Source: Streptomyces lilacinus (GTDB lineage: Bacteria; Actinomycetota; Actinomycetes; Streptomycetales; Streptomycetaceae). Taken from it: DNA of 11,111 nt. The number at the start of each line of letters is the position of its first letter. Position 1 is the stretch's first letter. Shown piece after piece: positions 1 through 6,934 of this stretch. The DNA lies in assembly GCA_000715685.1 (NCBI GenBank), contig KL569411.1:1-11111 (forward strand), read 5' to 3'. A program made the position numbers and the translations under genes. Under the pieces are notes generated by a model, which made no database searches, was not told the DNA's origin, and saw only the letters and a list, made by a program, of their open reading frames with translations.

Positions 1-17
1 ATGTGTATAAGAGACAG
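1..17 (+). other. Tn5/Nextera mosaic-end adapter remnant (artefact)
   Basis: The first 17 bases equal the last 17 of the 19-bp Tn5 mosaic end AGATGTGTATAAGAGACAG used in Nextera libraries. Genomic sequence therefore starts at about position 18, and this is a contig end with untrimmed adapter. Translated, it gives the tell-tale MCIRDR start, so the 76-residue frame beginning at base 1 is spurious. It is not evidence of a resident Tn5 transposon: no transposase or IS50 sequence follows. Confidence 0.95.
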
Positions 18-103
18 AGCCAGAGGTCGTCCTCGGCGACGAAGCAGAGGAGATCGCCGTGGAGATGAGGAAAGCGCAGATAGGCATCGCTCGCTGTATC
101 TGA
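18..103 (+). CDS. Possible 3' end of an unidentified gene (partial)
   Basis: The frame entering from the left edge reads about 28 codons and ends at a TGA at 101-103. Its C-terminus is acidic then amphipathic, including GDEAEEIAVEMRKAQIGIAR. Most third positions are G or C, as expected of Streptomyces coding DNA, and the text is not arginine-rich shadow translation like the other frames here. A small hairpin follows at 118-140. The fragment is too short to assign to a family, and its 5' part lies beyond the adapter junction. It could equally be a chance open frame. Confidence 0.3.
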
Positions 104-117
104 TCGTTCGCTTCTCC

Positions 118-140
118 GCCCGCGCGGCGCAGGTGCGGGC
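118..140 (+). terminator. Weak hairpin, possible terminator of the left-edge gene
   Basis: GCCCGC (118-123) pairs with GCGGGC (135-140) across an 11-nt loop, with a further G-U pair possible inside. There is no T tract. It lies 14 bases after the stop at 103, which is the only reason to read it as a terminator. The rest of 104-242 shows no gene or site I can support. Confidence 0.25.
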
Positions 141-242
141 TTCGTGCTCGTCTGCGACCCGGCGGCCGCGCGTGCGTCGCTCACGCCACCATGGTTTCGG
201 CGGACGTAAGGCGCGGCAACTCGGTCCGTGACCCAGAACACG

Positions 243-264
243 AGCGAAACGACTTCGTTTCGCT
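243..264. promoter_or_regulatory. Palindromic operator 1, upstream of tetR gene
   Basis: AGCGAAACGA (243-252) and TCGTTTCGCT (255-264) are perfect 10-bp inverted arms around a 2-base centre. The CGAAAC/GTTTCG core recurs in the second palindrome at 289-307. The length and symmetry fit binding by TetR-family dimers. The centre lies about 44 bp upstream of the centre of site 2. Autoregulation by the adjacent TetR protein is inferred. Confidence 0.65.
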
Positions 265-281
265 GCCGCCCGGTCGTACCC

Positions 282-310
282 TCGTACTGTACGAAACCGT
301 TTCGTACGAA
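282..310. promoter_or_regulatory. Palindromic operator 2, likely TetR autoregulatory site
   Basis: The core is GTACGAAAC (289-297), C (298), GTTTCGTAC (299-307), a perfect 9-bp-arm palindrome. It is flanked by overlapping smaller palindromes: CGTAC-T-GTACG at 283-293 and TTCGTACGAA at 301-310. It ends 31 bases before the regulator's ATG, where a promoter or transcription start is expected, so bound protein would block transcription. It shares the CGAAAC half-site core with operator 1. I could not assign convincing -35/-10 boxes. Confidence 0.75.
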
Positions 311-341
311 GCTGTTGGCTCGAGCGCAAGGGAGGCGCGGT

Positions 342-941
342 ATGCCCACGGACCCACCCAAGCCGGCGGCCCGCCGCACCCGGCTGACACCCGAGCGCGA
401 GGCCGAGCTCTACGACGCGGTCCTCGCGATTCTGCGCGAGGTGGGGTACGACGCCCTCACCATGGACGCCGTGGCCGCCCGTACCCACGCCAGCAAGGCC
501 ACCCTCTACCGCCAGTGGAGGGGCAAGCCGGAGCTGGTGGCCAGTGCCCTGCGGCACGACAAGCCGGTGAGCCTGGCGGACGTCGACACCGGCACGGTGC
601 GCGGTGACCTCCGGGCCATGCTGTGCGACTCCGACGGGGAACGAATGGAGCGCGACGCCGCCCTCATGCGAGGGCTCCATCGCGCGATCCACGACAACCC
701 GGACCTCAAGCGCGCGCTGCGCGAGCTGCTCATCGAGCCGGAGATCGCCGCACTCGAGGCGATGCTGCGGCGCGCGGTCGACCGGGGCGAGATCGCCCCG
801 GACAACCCCGCGCTCGGCTACGTCGCGCACGCGATGATCGGGGCCTTCATGGCCCGTCCGATGGTCGACAACCGGCCGGCGGACGCCGAGTACCTCAGCA
901 GCTACATCGACGCCGTGATCCTCCCCGCTCTCGGCCTGTGA
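342..941 (+). CDS. TetR/AcrR-family transcriptional regulator
   Basis: This is a 199-residue, probably dimeric, cytoplasmic DNA-binding repressor. The N-terminal TetR helix-turn-helix spans residues about 22-65. Its recognition region, MDAVAARTHASKATLYRQW (41-59), is a textbook TetR signature. The C-terminal all-helical ligand/dimer domain includes an IEPEIAALEAMLRRAVDRGE stretch typical of actinobacterial members. The ATG at 342 is chosen because GGGAGG (330-335) precedes it at good spacing; an earlier in-frame start at 228 would run through both operators. The gene lies 112 bp upstream of an MMPL transporter on the same strand, behind two palindromes, so it most likely represses itself and the transporter. 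The ligand cannot be read from sequence. Family assignment is firm; the target is inferred. Confidence 0.93.
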   Translation: MPTDPPKPAARRTRLTPEREAELYDAVLAILREVGYDALTMDAVAARTHASKATLYRQWRGKPELVASALRHDKPVSLADVDTGTVRGDLRAMLCDSDGERMERDAALMRGLHRAIHDNPDLKRALRELLIEPEIAALEAMLRRAVDRGEIAPDNPALGYVAHAMIGAFMARPMVDNRPADAEYLSSYIDAVILPALGL

Positions 942-986
942 ACCGCCCCGGCTTACCTCCTCACCAAGGCCCCACCTGACGCACCG

Positions 987-1042
987 CTCCCGTCGGGCTG
1001 GTCCCCCATACCCAGTTCTCATCACCACCGACCCGACGGGAG
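987..1042 (+). promoter_or_regulatory. Inverted repeat enclosing the MMPL ribosome-binding site
   Basis: CTCCCGTCGGG (987-997) and CCCGACGGGAG (1032-1042) are perfect 11-bp inverted arms 34 bases apart. An inner CTGG/CCAG stem (998-1001 with 1012-1015) is also possible. The right arm contains the GGGAG Shine-Dalgarno (1038-1042) of the transporter start at 1054, so the RNA hairpin would hide that site. Alternatives are a terminator for the upstream regulator gene (no T tract) or a DNA operator. Confidence 0.55.
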
Positions 1043-1053
1043 AACAACGCCTC

Positions 1054-3261
1054 GTGGCCACGTTCCTCTACAGACTCGGCCGGCTCGCCTTCCGGCGCCG
1101 CTGGTACGTCGCCCTGATATGGGTGACGCTGCTGGCGCTCGCCGGCGCGGGCGCCGCGTCCGCCTCCAAGGCGACCGACAACTTCTCCATACCCGGCACG
1201 GAGGCGCAGCGCGCCTTCGACCTGCTCGCCGAGCGCAACCCGGAGATGAAGGCGGACAGCGCCACCGCGCGCGTCGTCTTCAAGGCCCCCTCCGGCCAGA
1301 AGATCACCGACCCGAAGAACAAGGCCGCCGTCGAGAAGGTCGTCGGCGCGCTCGACGGTCCCCAGGTCGCGGTCGTCGCCGACCCGTTCACGGTCCAGGC
1401 CGTCAGCAAGGACGGCAGCGTCGCGTACGCCTCGGTCACCTACAAGGTGAAGTCCAACGAGCTGACGGACGAGACGCGGAACAAGCTCAAGGCCGCGCCC
1501 ACGGCCGGCCGGGACGCCGGGCTGACCGTCGAGACCGGCGGCAGTGCGCTGCAGTCGATGCCCGAGGGCGGCTCCACCGAGATCATCGGCATCGTCATCT
1601 CGGCCGTCGTCCTCCTGATCACCTTCGGCTCGCTGGTCGCCGCGGGGCTGCCGCTGCTGACCGCGATCATCGGCGTCGGCATCGGCGTCTCCTCGATCGC
1701 CGCGCTCGCCTCCGCCCTCGACCTGGGCAACAACACCGCCACCCTCGCCACGATGATCGGGCTCGCGGTCGGCATCGACTACGCGCTCTTCATCGTCTCC
1801 CGCTACCGCGCGGAGATCGCGGAGGGCCGGGAGCGCGAGGAGGCGGCCGGCCGGGCCGTCGGCACCGCCGGCTCGGCGGTCGTCTTCGCGGGCCTCACGG
1901 TCGTCATCGCGCTGGCCGGCCTCGCCGTCGTCAACATCCCCATGCTGACGAAGATGGGCCTGGCCGCCGCCGGCACCGTCGCCATCGCCGTGCTCATCGC
2001 GCTCACCCTCATCCCCGCCCTGATCGGCTTCGCCGGCCGCCAGGTGCTGGCCCGCAAGATCCGCAAGGCCGCGCCCGACGCCGTCGCGGCCGCCGAGGAC
2101 AAGCCCAACATGGGCACCCGCTGGGCCCGCTTCGTACTGCGCCGCCCGGTCGTGGTGCTGCTCGCCGGCGTCATCGGCCTCGGCGCGATCGCCGTCCCGG
2201 CGGGCTCGCTGATGCTGGGCCTGCCCGACGAGGGCTCGCAGCCCAAGACCACCACCCAGCGCAAGGCGTACGACCTGCTGTCCGACGCCTTCGGCCCCGG
2301 CTTCAACGGCCCCCTGCTCGCCGTCGTCGACGCGGCCGGCAGCAAGGACCCCAAGGCCGCGGCCGAGTCCGTGACCACGATGGTCAAGGGCCTGGACGAC
2401 GTGGCCGTGGTGACCCCGGCCCACTTCAACCAGGCCGGCGACACGGCGACCATCACGGTCGTCCCCAAGTCCAAGCCGAGCGGCAAGGAGACCGAGGACC
2501 TCGTCCACGCCATCCGCGACAAGGGCGCCTCGATCACGACCGAGACCGGCGCCAAGGTCCTGGTCACCGGCTCGACCGCCGTCAACATCGACGTCTCGCA
2601 GAAGCTCAACGACGCCCTGCTGCCCTATCTCGGGCTCGTCGTCGGCCTGGCCTTCCTGCTGCTGATGGTCGTCTTCCGGTCGGTGCTGGTGCCGCTGAAG
2701 GCCGCGCTCGGCTTCCTGCTGTCGGTCGTCGCGGCGCTGGGTGCCGTGGTCGCCGTCTTCCAGTGGGGCTGGCTCGGCGGGCTCTTCGGCGTCGAGGAGA
2801 CCGGCCCGATCATGAGCATGATGCCGATCTTCATGGTGGGCGTCGTCTTCGGCCTTGCCATGGACTACGAGGTCTTCCTCGTCACGCGGATGCGTGAGGC
2901 GTACGTCCACGGGGAGCGGCCCGGCCGGGCCGTGGTCACGGGCTTCCGTCACGGGGCGCGTGTGGTGACGGCCGCGGCCGTCATCATGATCAGCGTCTTC
3001 GCGGGCTTCATCGGCTCCTCGGAACCCATGATCAAGATGATCGGCTTCGGCCTCGCGATCGCGGTCTTCTTCGACGCGTTCGTGGTGCGCATGGCGATCG
3101 TGCCGGCGGTGCTGGCGCTGCTGGGCACGTCGGCCTGGTGGCTGCCGGGGTGGCTCTCGAAGGTCCTGCCGAACGTGGACGTGGAGGGCGAGGGCCTGCA
3201 GAAGCAGCTGGCGCCGGAGGCGCCGGCGGCTGAGGCGGAGCGGGAGCCGGTGGGCGTCTGA
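1054..3261 (+). CDS. MMPL-family (RND superfamily) transporter
   Basis: This is a 735-residue inner-membrane protein with the duplicated MMPL plan. Each half has one transmembrane helix (about 19-36 and 362-388), an extracellular domain, then five helices (about 167-330 and 521-695). The Asp-Tyr pairs of the proton relay are present in both halves: D242-Y243 in GLAVGIDYALFIVSRYR and D604-Y605 in GLAMDYEVFLVTRMR. They correspond to the essential pairs of mycobacterial MmpL3. Such pumps use proton flux to export lipids or drugs; the substrate here is unknown. The GTG at 1054 fits the family N-terminus (MATFLYRLGRLAFRRRWYV) and GGGAG at 1038-1042. A divergent-size tail after residue 710 is acidic and cytoplasmic. 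The upstream TetR gene is the likely regulator, and a strong terminator follows. Confidence 0.95.
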   Translation: MATFLYRLGRLAFRRRWYVALIWVTLLALAGAGAASASKATDNFSIPGTEAQRAFDLLAERNPEMKADSATARVVFKAPSGQKITDPKNKAAVEKVVGALDGPQVAVVADPFTVQAVSKDGSVAYASVTYKVKSNELTDETRNKLKAAPTAGRDAGLTVETGGSALQSMPEGGSTEIIGIVISAVVLLITFGSLVAAGLPLLTAIIGVGIGVSSIAALASALDLGNNTATLATMIGLAVGIDYALFIVSRYRAEIAEGREREEAAGRAVGTAGSAVVFAGLTVVIALAGLAVVNIPMLTKMGLAAAGTVAIAVLIALTLIPALIGFAGRQVLARKIRKAAPDAVAAAEDKPNMGTRWARFVLRRPVVVLLAGVIGLGAIAVPAGSLMLGLPDEGSQPKTTTQRKAYDLLSDAFGPGFNGPLLAVVDAAGSKDPKAAAESVTTMVKGLDDVAVVTPAHFNQAGDTATITVVPKSKPSGKETEDLVHAIRDKGASITTETGAKVLVTGSTAVNIDVSQKLNDALLPYLGLVVGLAFLLLMVVFRSVLVPLKAALGFLLSVVAALGAVVAVFQWGWLGGLFGVEETGPIMSMMPIFMVGVVFGLAMDYEVFLVTRMREAYVHGERPGRAVVTGFRHGARVVTAAAVIMISVFAGFIGSSEPMIKMIGFGLAIAVFFDAFVVRMAIVPAVLALLGTSAWWLPGWLSKVLPNVDVEGEGLQKQLAPEAPAAEAEREPVGV

Positions 3262-3279
3262 GGCCGTAATGCTGTGGCG

Positions 3280-3319
3280 CCGGGGCCCGGGTTCCTTTCG
3301 TACGGAACCCGGGCCCCGG
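3280..3319 (+). terminator. Strong hairpin terminator after the MMPL gene
   Basis: CCGGGGCCCGGGTTCC (3280-3295) and GGAACCCGGGCCCCGG (3304-3319) form a perfect 16-bp stem with an 8-base loop, TTTCGTAC. It begins 18 bases after the stop codon at 3261. There is no T tract after it, as is usual for Streptomyces terminators, and the symmetry lets it act in both directions. It insulates the transporter from the dehydrogenase gene that starts 58 bases later. Confidence 0.85.
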
Positions 3320-3377
3320 GTGCGTGGTCGGCGGCGTCGGCGTGCGGGACGGCCAGGAAGCTGCTCTGCTGGAAGGG

Positions 3378-4400
3378 ATGAGCACCTACCGAGCCGCGCA
3401 GGTCGCCACGGTCGGCGGTCCGTTCGAGATCGTCGAGCGCGAGGTGCCGCGGCCTGGCCCCGGCCACGTACGGATCGCCGTGGACGCCTGCGGGATCTGC
3501 CACAGCGACGCCGTCTTCGTGGAAGCCCTCTTTCCAGGCGTGCGGTTTCCGCTGGTTCCCGGGCACGAGATCGCCGGCCGCATCGAGGAACTCGGCGAGG
3601 GGGCGGGGGGCGGCTGGCGTGTGGGCGAACGGGTCGCCGTCGGCTGGTTCGGCGGCAGCTGCCACCGCTGCACGTCCTGTCGGCGGGGCGACTTCATCGT
3701 CTGCGAGAACCTGAAGGTCCCCGGCTGGGCCTACGACGGCGGCTACGCCGAACGGGTGATCGCCCCGACCGACGCCCTGGCCCGCATCCCCGACACCCTG
3801 CCCGCCACCGACGCGGCCCCCATGGCCTGCGCGGGCGTGACCACGTACAACGGCCTGCGCCGCAGCTCGGCCCGCCCCGGCGACCTCGTCGCCGTCCTCG
3901 GCATCGGCGGCCTCGGCCACCTGGGCGTGCAGTACGCGGCCGCGATGGGCTTCGAGGTCGCCGCCATCGCCCGCGGCGCCGGCAAGGCCGACTTCGCCCG
4001 GCAGCTCGGCGCGCACCACTACATCGACAGCACGGCCGACACCCCCGTCGCGGACGCGCTGCTCGCGCTGGGCGGCGCCAAGGCCGTCCTGGCCACCGCC
4101 GCCAACGCCGACGCCATCACCGCCACCGTCGAGGGCCTCGCCCCCCGTGGCGAACTCATCGTCATCGGCGCCGCCGCCGAACCGCTGGGCATCAGCCCGA
4201 ACCAGCTCCTCATGACCGGCAGACTCATGCGCGGCCACCCGTCCGGCACGGCCCAGGACGTCCAGGACACGATGGCCTTCAGCGCCCTGCACGGCATCCG
4301 CCCGATGATCGAGCCCGTACCGCTGGAGCGGGCGGCGGAGGCGTACCAGAAGATGCTCTCGGGTGCGGCGCGCTTCCGGATGGTGCTGACGGTGGGGTGA
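3378..4400 (+). CDS. Zinc-dependent alcohol dehydrogenase (MDR superfamily)
   Basis: This 340-residue cytoplasmic oxidoreductase should interconvert alcohols and aldehydes with NAD(P). The GroES-like N-terminal domain carries catalytic zinc ligands C41 (CGICHSD, 38-44), H63-E64 (GHE) and C151. The structural zinc cluster is C95, C98, C101, C109 in the canonical C-x2-C-x2-C-x7-C spacing. The Rossmann motif GIGGLG is at 175-180. The second strand ends in AIARG without an acidic residue, hinting at NADPH preference (inference). The ATG at 3378 gives the expected family N-terminus, but GGAAGG sits only one base upstream, too close for a good Shine-Dalgarno. A GTG at 3324 would add 18 atypical residues. 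No promoter is obvious in the 58 bases after the terminator. The physiological substrate is unknown. Confidence 0.92.
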   Translation: MSTYRAAQVATVGGPFEIVEREVPRPGPGHVRIAVDACGICHSDAVFVEALFPGVRFPLVPGHEIAGRIEELGEGAGGGWRVGERVAVGWFGGSCHRCTSCRRGDFIVCENLKVPGWAYDGGYAERVIAPTDALARIPDTLPATDAAPMACAGVTTYNGLRRSSARPGDLVAVLGIGGLGHLGVQYAAAMGFEVAAIARGAGKADFARQLGAHHYIDSTADTPVADALLALGGAKAVLATAANADAITATVEGLAPRGELIVIGAAAEPLGISPNQLLMTGRLMRGHPSGTAQDVQDTMAFSALHGIRPMIEPVPLERAAEAYQKMLSGAARFRMVLTVG

Positions 4401-4445
4401 GGGGCATGCTGATCGGCGACCGTCCTCGTGGGGGAGTGAGCAGGC

Positions 4446-4982
4446 GTGCCCGACATCGTCCCGTTCAGCGACATCGCGCATGTGTTCAAGCAGTTCGAGC
4501 ACACGGCGTGGAGGCTGGAAACCCAGCGCGGCTACGCCTCCGACCGCAACGGCCAGAACTGGCGGCGCTGGCAAGAGGGTGAGACGCTCGCTTACGACCC
4601 CGACCATCCCTGGCACGCCAATGTCCGGACCCAGACCGAGTCCGGCAAGCGGTTCGAACGTGTGCGCATCGTCGACGATCCGCCGACCGAAGGTCAGCGA
4701 TTCCTCCTGGCGAGCGGCAACGGCAACGTCGAGGTCGGAGAGGACATTCGCAATCTGTCCCGGGCCGACGCGGACCGGCACGGGCTGCCGGACTTCGACT
4801 TCTGGCTGTTCGACTCACGCCTCCTCGCCCGGTTTCGCTTCGCGGACGACGGCACCACGCTGGGCGTGGAGCTGACAGAGGAGCCGTCGGCCGTACTGCG
4901 CGGGTGCCAGGTGCGTGACATCGCCTGGCACTACGCGCTGCGTACCGCGGACTTCCAGGCCCGGGTGCGTTCCGCCACGTGA
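4446..4982 (+). CDS. DUF6879-family protein
   Basis: This is a 178-residue soluble protein that I recognise as DUF6879, a family common in Streptomyces with no known function. Recognisable blocks are the aromatic-rich N-terminus FEHTAWRLETQRGY (17-30), RVRIVDDPP (72-80), and IRNLSRADADRHGLPDFDFW (101-120) leading into LFDS. No signal peptide, membrane helix or catalytic motif is visible. The GTG at 4446 is supported by GGGGGAG (4430-4436), 9 bases upstream. Members often sit beside XRE-type DNA-binding proteins; here the nearest such gene, an HTH-TPR regulator, starts about 600 bases downstream past a convergent gene. It starts 45 bases after the dehydrogenase and could be read through from it. 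A hairpin just past the stop separates it from the opposing gene. Confidence 0.82.
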   Translation: MPDIVPFSDIAHVFKQFEHTAWRLETQRGYASDRNGQNWRRWQEGETLAYDPDHPWHANVRTQTESGKRFERVRIVDDPPTEGQRFLLASGNGNVEVGEDIRNLSRADADRHGLPDFDFWLFDSRLLARFRFADDGTTLGVELTEEPSAVLRGCQVRDIAWHYALRTADFQARVRSAT

Positions 4983-4984
4983 AT

Positions 4985-5000
4985 ACGCCCCACAGGGCGT
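4985..5000. terminator. Small bidirectional hairpin between convergent genes
   Basis: ACGCCC (4985-4990), loop CACA, GGGCGT (4995-5000) form a perfect 6-bp stem in the 17-base gap between two convergent stop codons. Its right end overlaps the last base of the minus-strand stop. A shared terminator is the natural reading; the stem is short and lacks a T tract on either side. Confidence 0.5.
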
Positions 5001-5461
5001 TACGGATGCGCTTCGCGCAGGTGGACGCCCATGCGGGTGGCCGCGTCCCGCATGGCTTCGGTGTTCCTTCCTTGTTCCGCCTCGCGGCGGTCCGCTCGGA
5101 TGTAGTCGCATTGCGGGCAACGTGAGGAGGCCGGTTGCGGCAGGACGCCGCGGAGGTGGTGGCACGCGCGGCCGACGGCCTGCATGTGGAGGACCGCCGA
5201 GCGCAGACCCGGCCCGGGGTCGCCGCTCAGCGCGCGGTGCGCCGCGTCGACCAGCGCCCGCGCGTGGTGCCACTCCGGCGTTCCCCGGACCATGTTGTCG
5301 ACGTGCGCCTCGGCGGCCGGCAGAAGCCGTGTGAGGTACTGGCGCAACTGCGCGGTGGTCTCCACGACCTCCTCGTGGCGCGGCAGCGCGGCGGGGTAGG
5401 AAATCGAGCGGCGGATGGCTTCGGCGAGGTAGTGCGACATCTCGTCGGCGGTCTGTCCCAC
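5000..5461 (-). CDS. DUF6415-like protein with possible C-terminal zinc finger
   Basis: This 153-residue soluble protein has a mostly helical body, VETTAQLRQYLTRLLPAAEA followed by ALVDAAHRALSGDPGPGLRS. It resembles DUF6415, a Streptomyces family sometimes labelled natural-product related without experimental role. The C-terminus adds C115-x2-C118 and H147-x4-H152 separated by 28 residues, a possible C2H2-type zinc site that I infer from spacing only. GTG at 5461 is preferred over the ATG at 5440 because GAAGGAG (complement of 5469-5475) lies 7 bases upstream of it. It is divergent from the HTH-TPR gene with a 122-bp shared upstream region, and convergent with the DUF6879 gene. Function unknown. 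Confidence 0.72.
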   Translation of the reverse strand: MGQTADEMSHYLAEAIRRSISYPAALPRHEEVVETTAQLRQYLTRLLPAAEAHVDNMVRGTPEWHHARALVDAAHRALSGDPGPGLRSAVLHMQAVGRACHHLRGVLPQPASSRCPQCDYIRADRREAEQGRNTEAMRDAATRMGVHLREAHP

Positions 5462-5583
5462 GGCTTGGCTCCTTCGTCGTGATCGGCCGGCACGCAGAGG
5501 TAACGCCAGGGGTGGGGCGGGCCGGTACCGTGAGAGGGAGGCGGGAACCTGAAAGCCATGAAATCCGGCGGGAGTTGACGCGC
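5462..5583. promoter_or_regulatory. Divergent intergenic region (DUF6415-like / HTH-TPR)
   Basis: These 122 bases must hold the promoters of both divergent genes. On the minus side GAAGGAG is at 5469-5475; on the plus side CGGGAG is at 5569-5574. GGTACCGT (5524-5531) looks like a plus-strand -10 region, but I see no matching -35 box. No long inverted repeat was found. The HTH-TPR protein is a plausible regulator acting here. Confidence 0.4.
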
Positions 5584-6930
5584 ATGGCAAGCAGTCCACG
5601 CACCCGGAACGCCGGCCTGGAGGCCCTCCTGGTCGAGGCGAAGTGGTCACGCGGCCAGTTCGCGGCGGCGGTGAACCGCGCCGGCACCGAGGCCGGGCTG
5701 ACCTTGCGCTACGACCAGTCGGCCGTCTCGCACTGGCTGTCCGGCACCATGCCGAGGCCGCAGGTCAGGCCCGTCATCGTCGAGACGCTCGCCCGGCGCC
5801 TGAAGCGCCCGGTCACGCACGCCGAGGCCGGTCTCGGCGTGCAGGGCGGGGCGGAGGGCGGCCGGGACACCCTCGAGGAGCTCGTGGACGTCGGGCGGGC
5901 CGACATGGACCCCTCGCGCCGGGGCGTTCTCACCGCGGGCGTGTACTCGGCGGCGCTCGCCGTCCCGGTTTTCCCCGCCCTCACCGGGCGGGCGGGGCAG
6001 GAAGACGCCGGCGGAACGCGCCGCACCGCCCGCATCGGCGCGGGCGAAGTGACCACCGTCCGCACCATGACGGAGAAGATCGCCGACATCCTCGACGAGC
6101 TCGGCGGCGGCCACGCCCGCCCCATGGCAGCCGCCTTCCTGGTCAACACCGTCGCCCCCTACCTGAAGGCCGCGGCCCCGGAGCCGGTCCGCAAGGACAT
6201 GCTCGCCGCCGCCTCCGACCTCGTGTATCTCACCGGCTGGATGGCGATGTACGAGCGCGAACACGGCCTCGGCCAGCGCTATTACGTCAAGGCGCTCAAG
6301 CTCGCCGGGGCGGCGGAGGACCACGTCACCTATTGCCGCACCCTGCGCGGCATGAGCCTGCAGGCGTCCAACCTCGGCTACGGCACGAAGGCACTGCAGC
6401 TGGCGGACGCCGCCGCCGAGGCCTCCCCGAAGGCGGGTCCGCGCCTCCAGGCCTTCCTCGCGGGCCAGCAGGCCCACGCCGCCTCGATGACGGGCGACCG
6501 TCACACCGCCCTGGCACGGTTGCGCGAGACCGAGACCGCCCTGTCGAAGGCGGATTCCCGGCGGGAAGCGGTCGGCGGCTACGACGCCAGCGCCTACCAG
6601 TTCCACGTCTCCCACGTGCTGTACGAGTTCAAGGACCTGAAGGGCTCGATCCAAGCCATGCAGGAATGCCTGAAGGTCCAACCCCGCCAGGAACGCCAGG
6701 GCCGCCTGCACTCCCATGCCCTCCTCGCCCAGCGCCAGTTCGAACTCGGTCACCTGGAGGCGGCGTGTGCCACGTGGCACGTCTTCCTGGACGACTACGT
6801 TCAGCTGTCGACGGCGCGCGGCGACGAACACTTCACCACGATGCGGCGCCGGATCCAGCCGTACGGAAAGAACCGGGCGGTGCGCGAGCTCGGCGAGCGC
6901 GCCCGGGATGTCGCTCGAGCCAAGGCGTGA
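5584..6930 (+). CDS. HTH-TPR transcriptional regulator-like protein
   Basis: This 448-residue protein belongs to a Streptomyces family that joins an N-terminal helix-turn-helix to a C-terminal tetratricopeptide solenoid. The HTH lies within residues 12-85; GQFAAAVNRAGTEAGLTLRY and AVSHWLSGTMPRP (47-59) are characteristic. Residues about 180-425 are paired amphipathic helices, for example QRYYVKALKLAGAA and GSIQAMQECLKVQ, consistent with TPR repeats that bind peptides or partners. Between them RRGVLTAGVYSAALAVPVF (122-140) mimics a twin-arginine signal, but it is internal. Negative regulators of antibiotic production such as NsdA have a comparable layout; I cannot claim orthology. The ATG at 5584 is chosen for CGGGAG at 5569-5574. 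The NUDIX gene starts 4 bases after its stop, so the two are probably one operon. Confidence 0.8.
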   Translation: MASSPRTRNAGLEALLVEAKWSRGQFAAAVNRAGTEAGLTLRYDQSAVSHWLSGTMPRPQVRPVIVETLARRLKRPVTHAEAGLGVQGGAEGGRDTLEELVDVGRADMDPSRRGVLTAGVYSAALAVPVFPALTGRAGQEDAGGTRRTARIGAGEVTTVRTMTEKIADILDELGGGHARPMAAAFLVNTVAPYLKAAAPEPVRKDMLAAASDLVYLTGWMAMYEREHGLGQRYYVKALKLAGAAEDHVTYCRTLRGMSLQASNLGYGTKALQLADAAAEASPKAGPRLQAFLAGQQAHAASMTGDRHTALARLRETETALSKADSRREAVGGYDASAYQFHVSHVLYEFKDLKGSIQAMQECLKVQPRQERQGRLHSHALLAQRQFELGHLEAACATWHVFLDDYVQLSTARGDEHFTTMRRRIQPYGKNRAVRELGERARDVARAKA

Positions 6931-6934
6931 CGGG

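Noticed and set aside
1..17. Resident Tn5 or IS50 end
   Set aside because: The mosaic end is a synthetic hybrid used in library preparation, lies at the very edge, and no transposon sequence follows.
1..231. Plus-strand frame starting at base 1 (MCIRDR)
   Set aside because: It starts in adapter sequence and continues as arginine-rich shadow translation.
961..2952. A 663-codon minus-strand open frame opposite the MMPL gene
   Set aside because: Composition is rich in Asp, Gly, Arg and His without domains, typical of the antisense shadow of a GC-rich gene; the plus-strand frame has full MMPL motifs.
3296..3303. TTTCGTAC in the terminator loop as a third TetR half-site
   Set aside because: It matches only one half-site of operator 2 and is explained by the loop of the hairpin; the palindromic partner is missing.
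2949..4781. A 610-codon minus-strand open frame
   Set aside because: It spans the antisense of three well-supported genes and a strong terminator, and shows no recognisable domain.
6908..6934. ATG at 6908 as the NUDIX start
   Set aside because: It overlaps the previous gene by 23 bases, has no ribosome site, and adds residues not typical of the subfamily; GTG at 6935 fits better.
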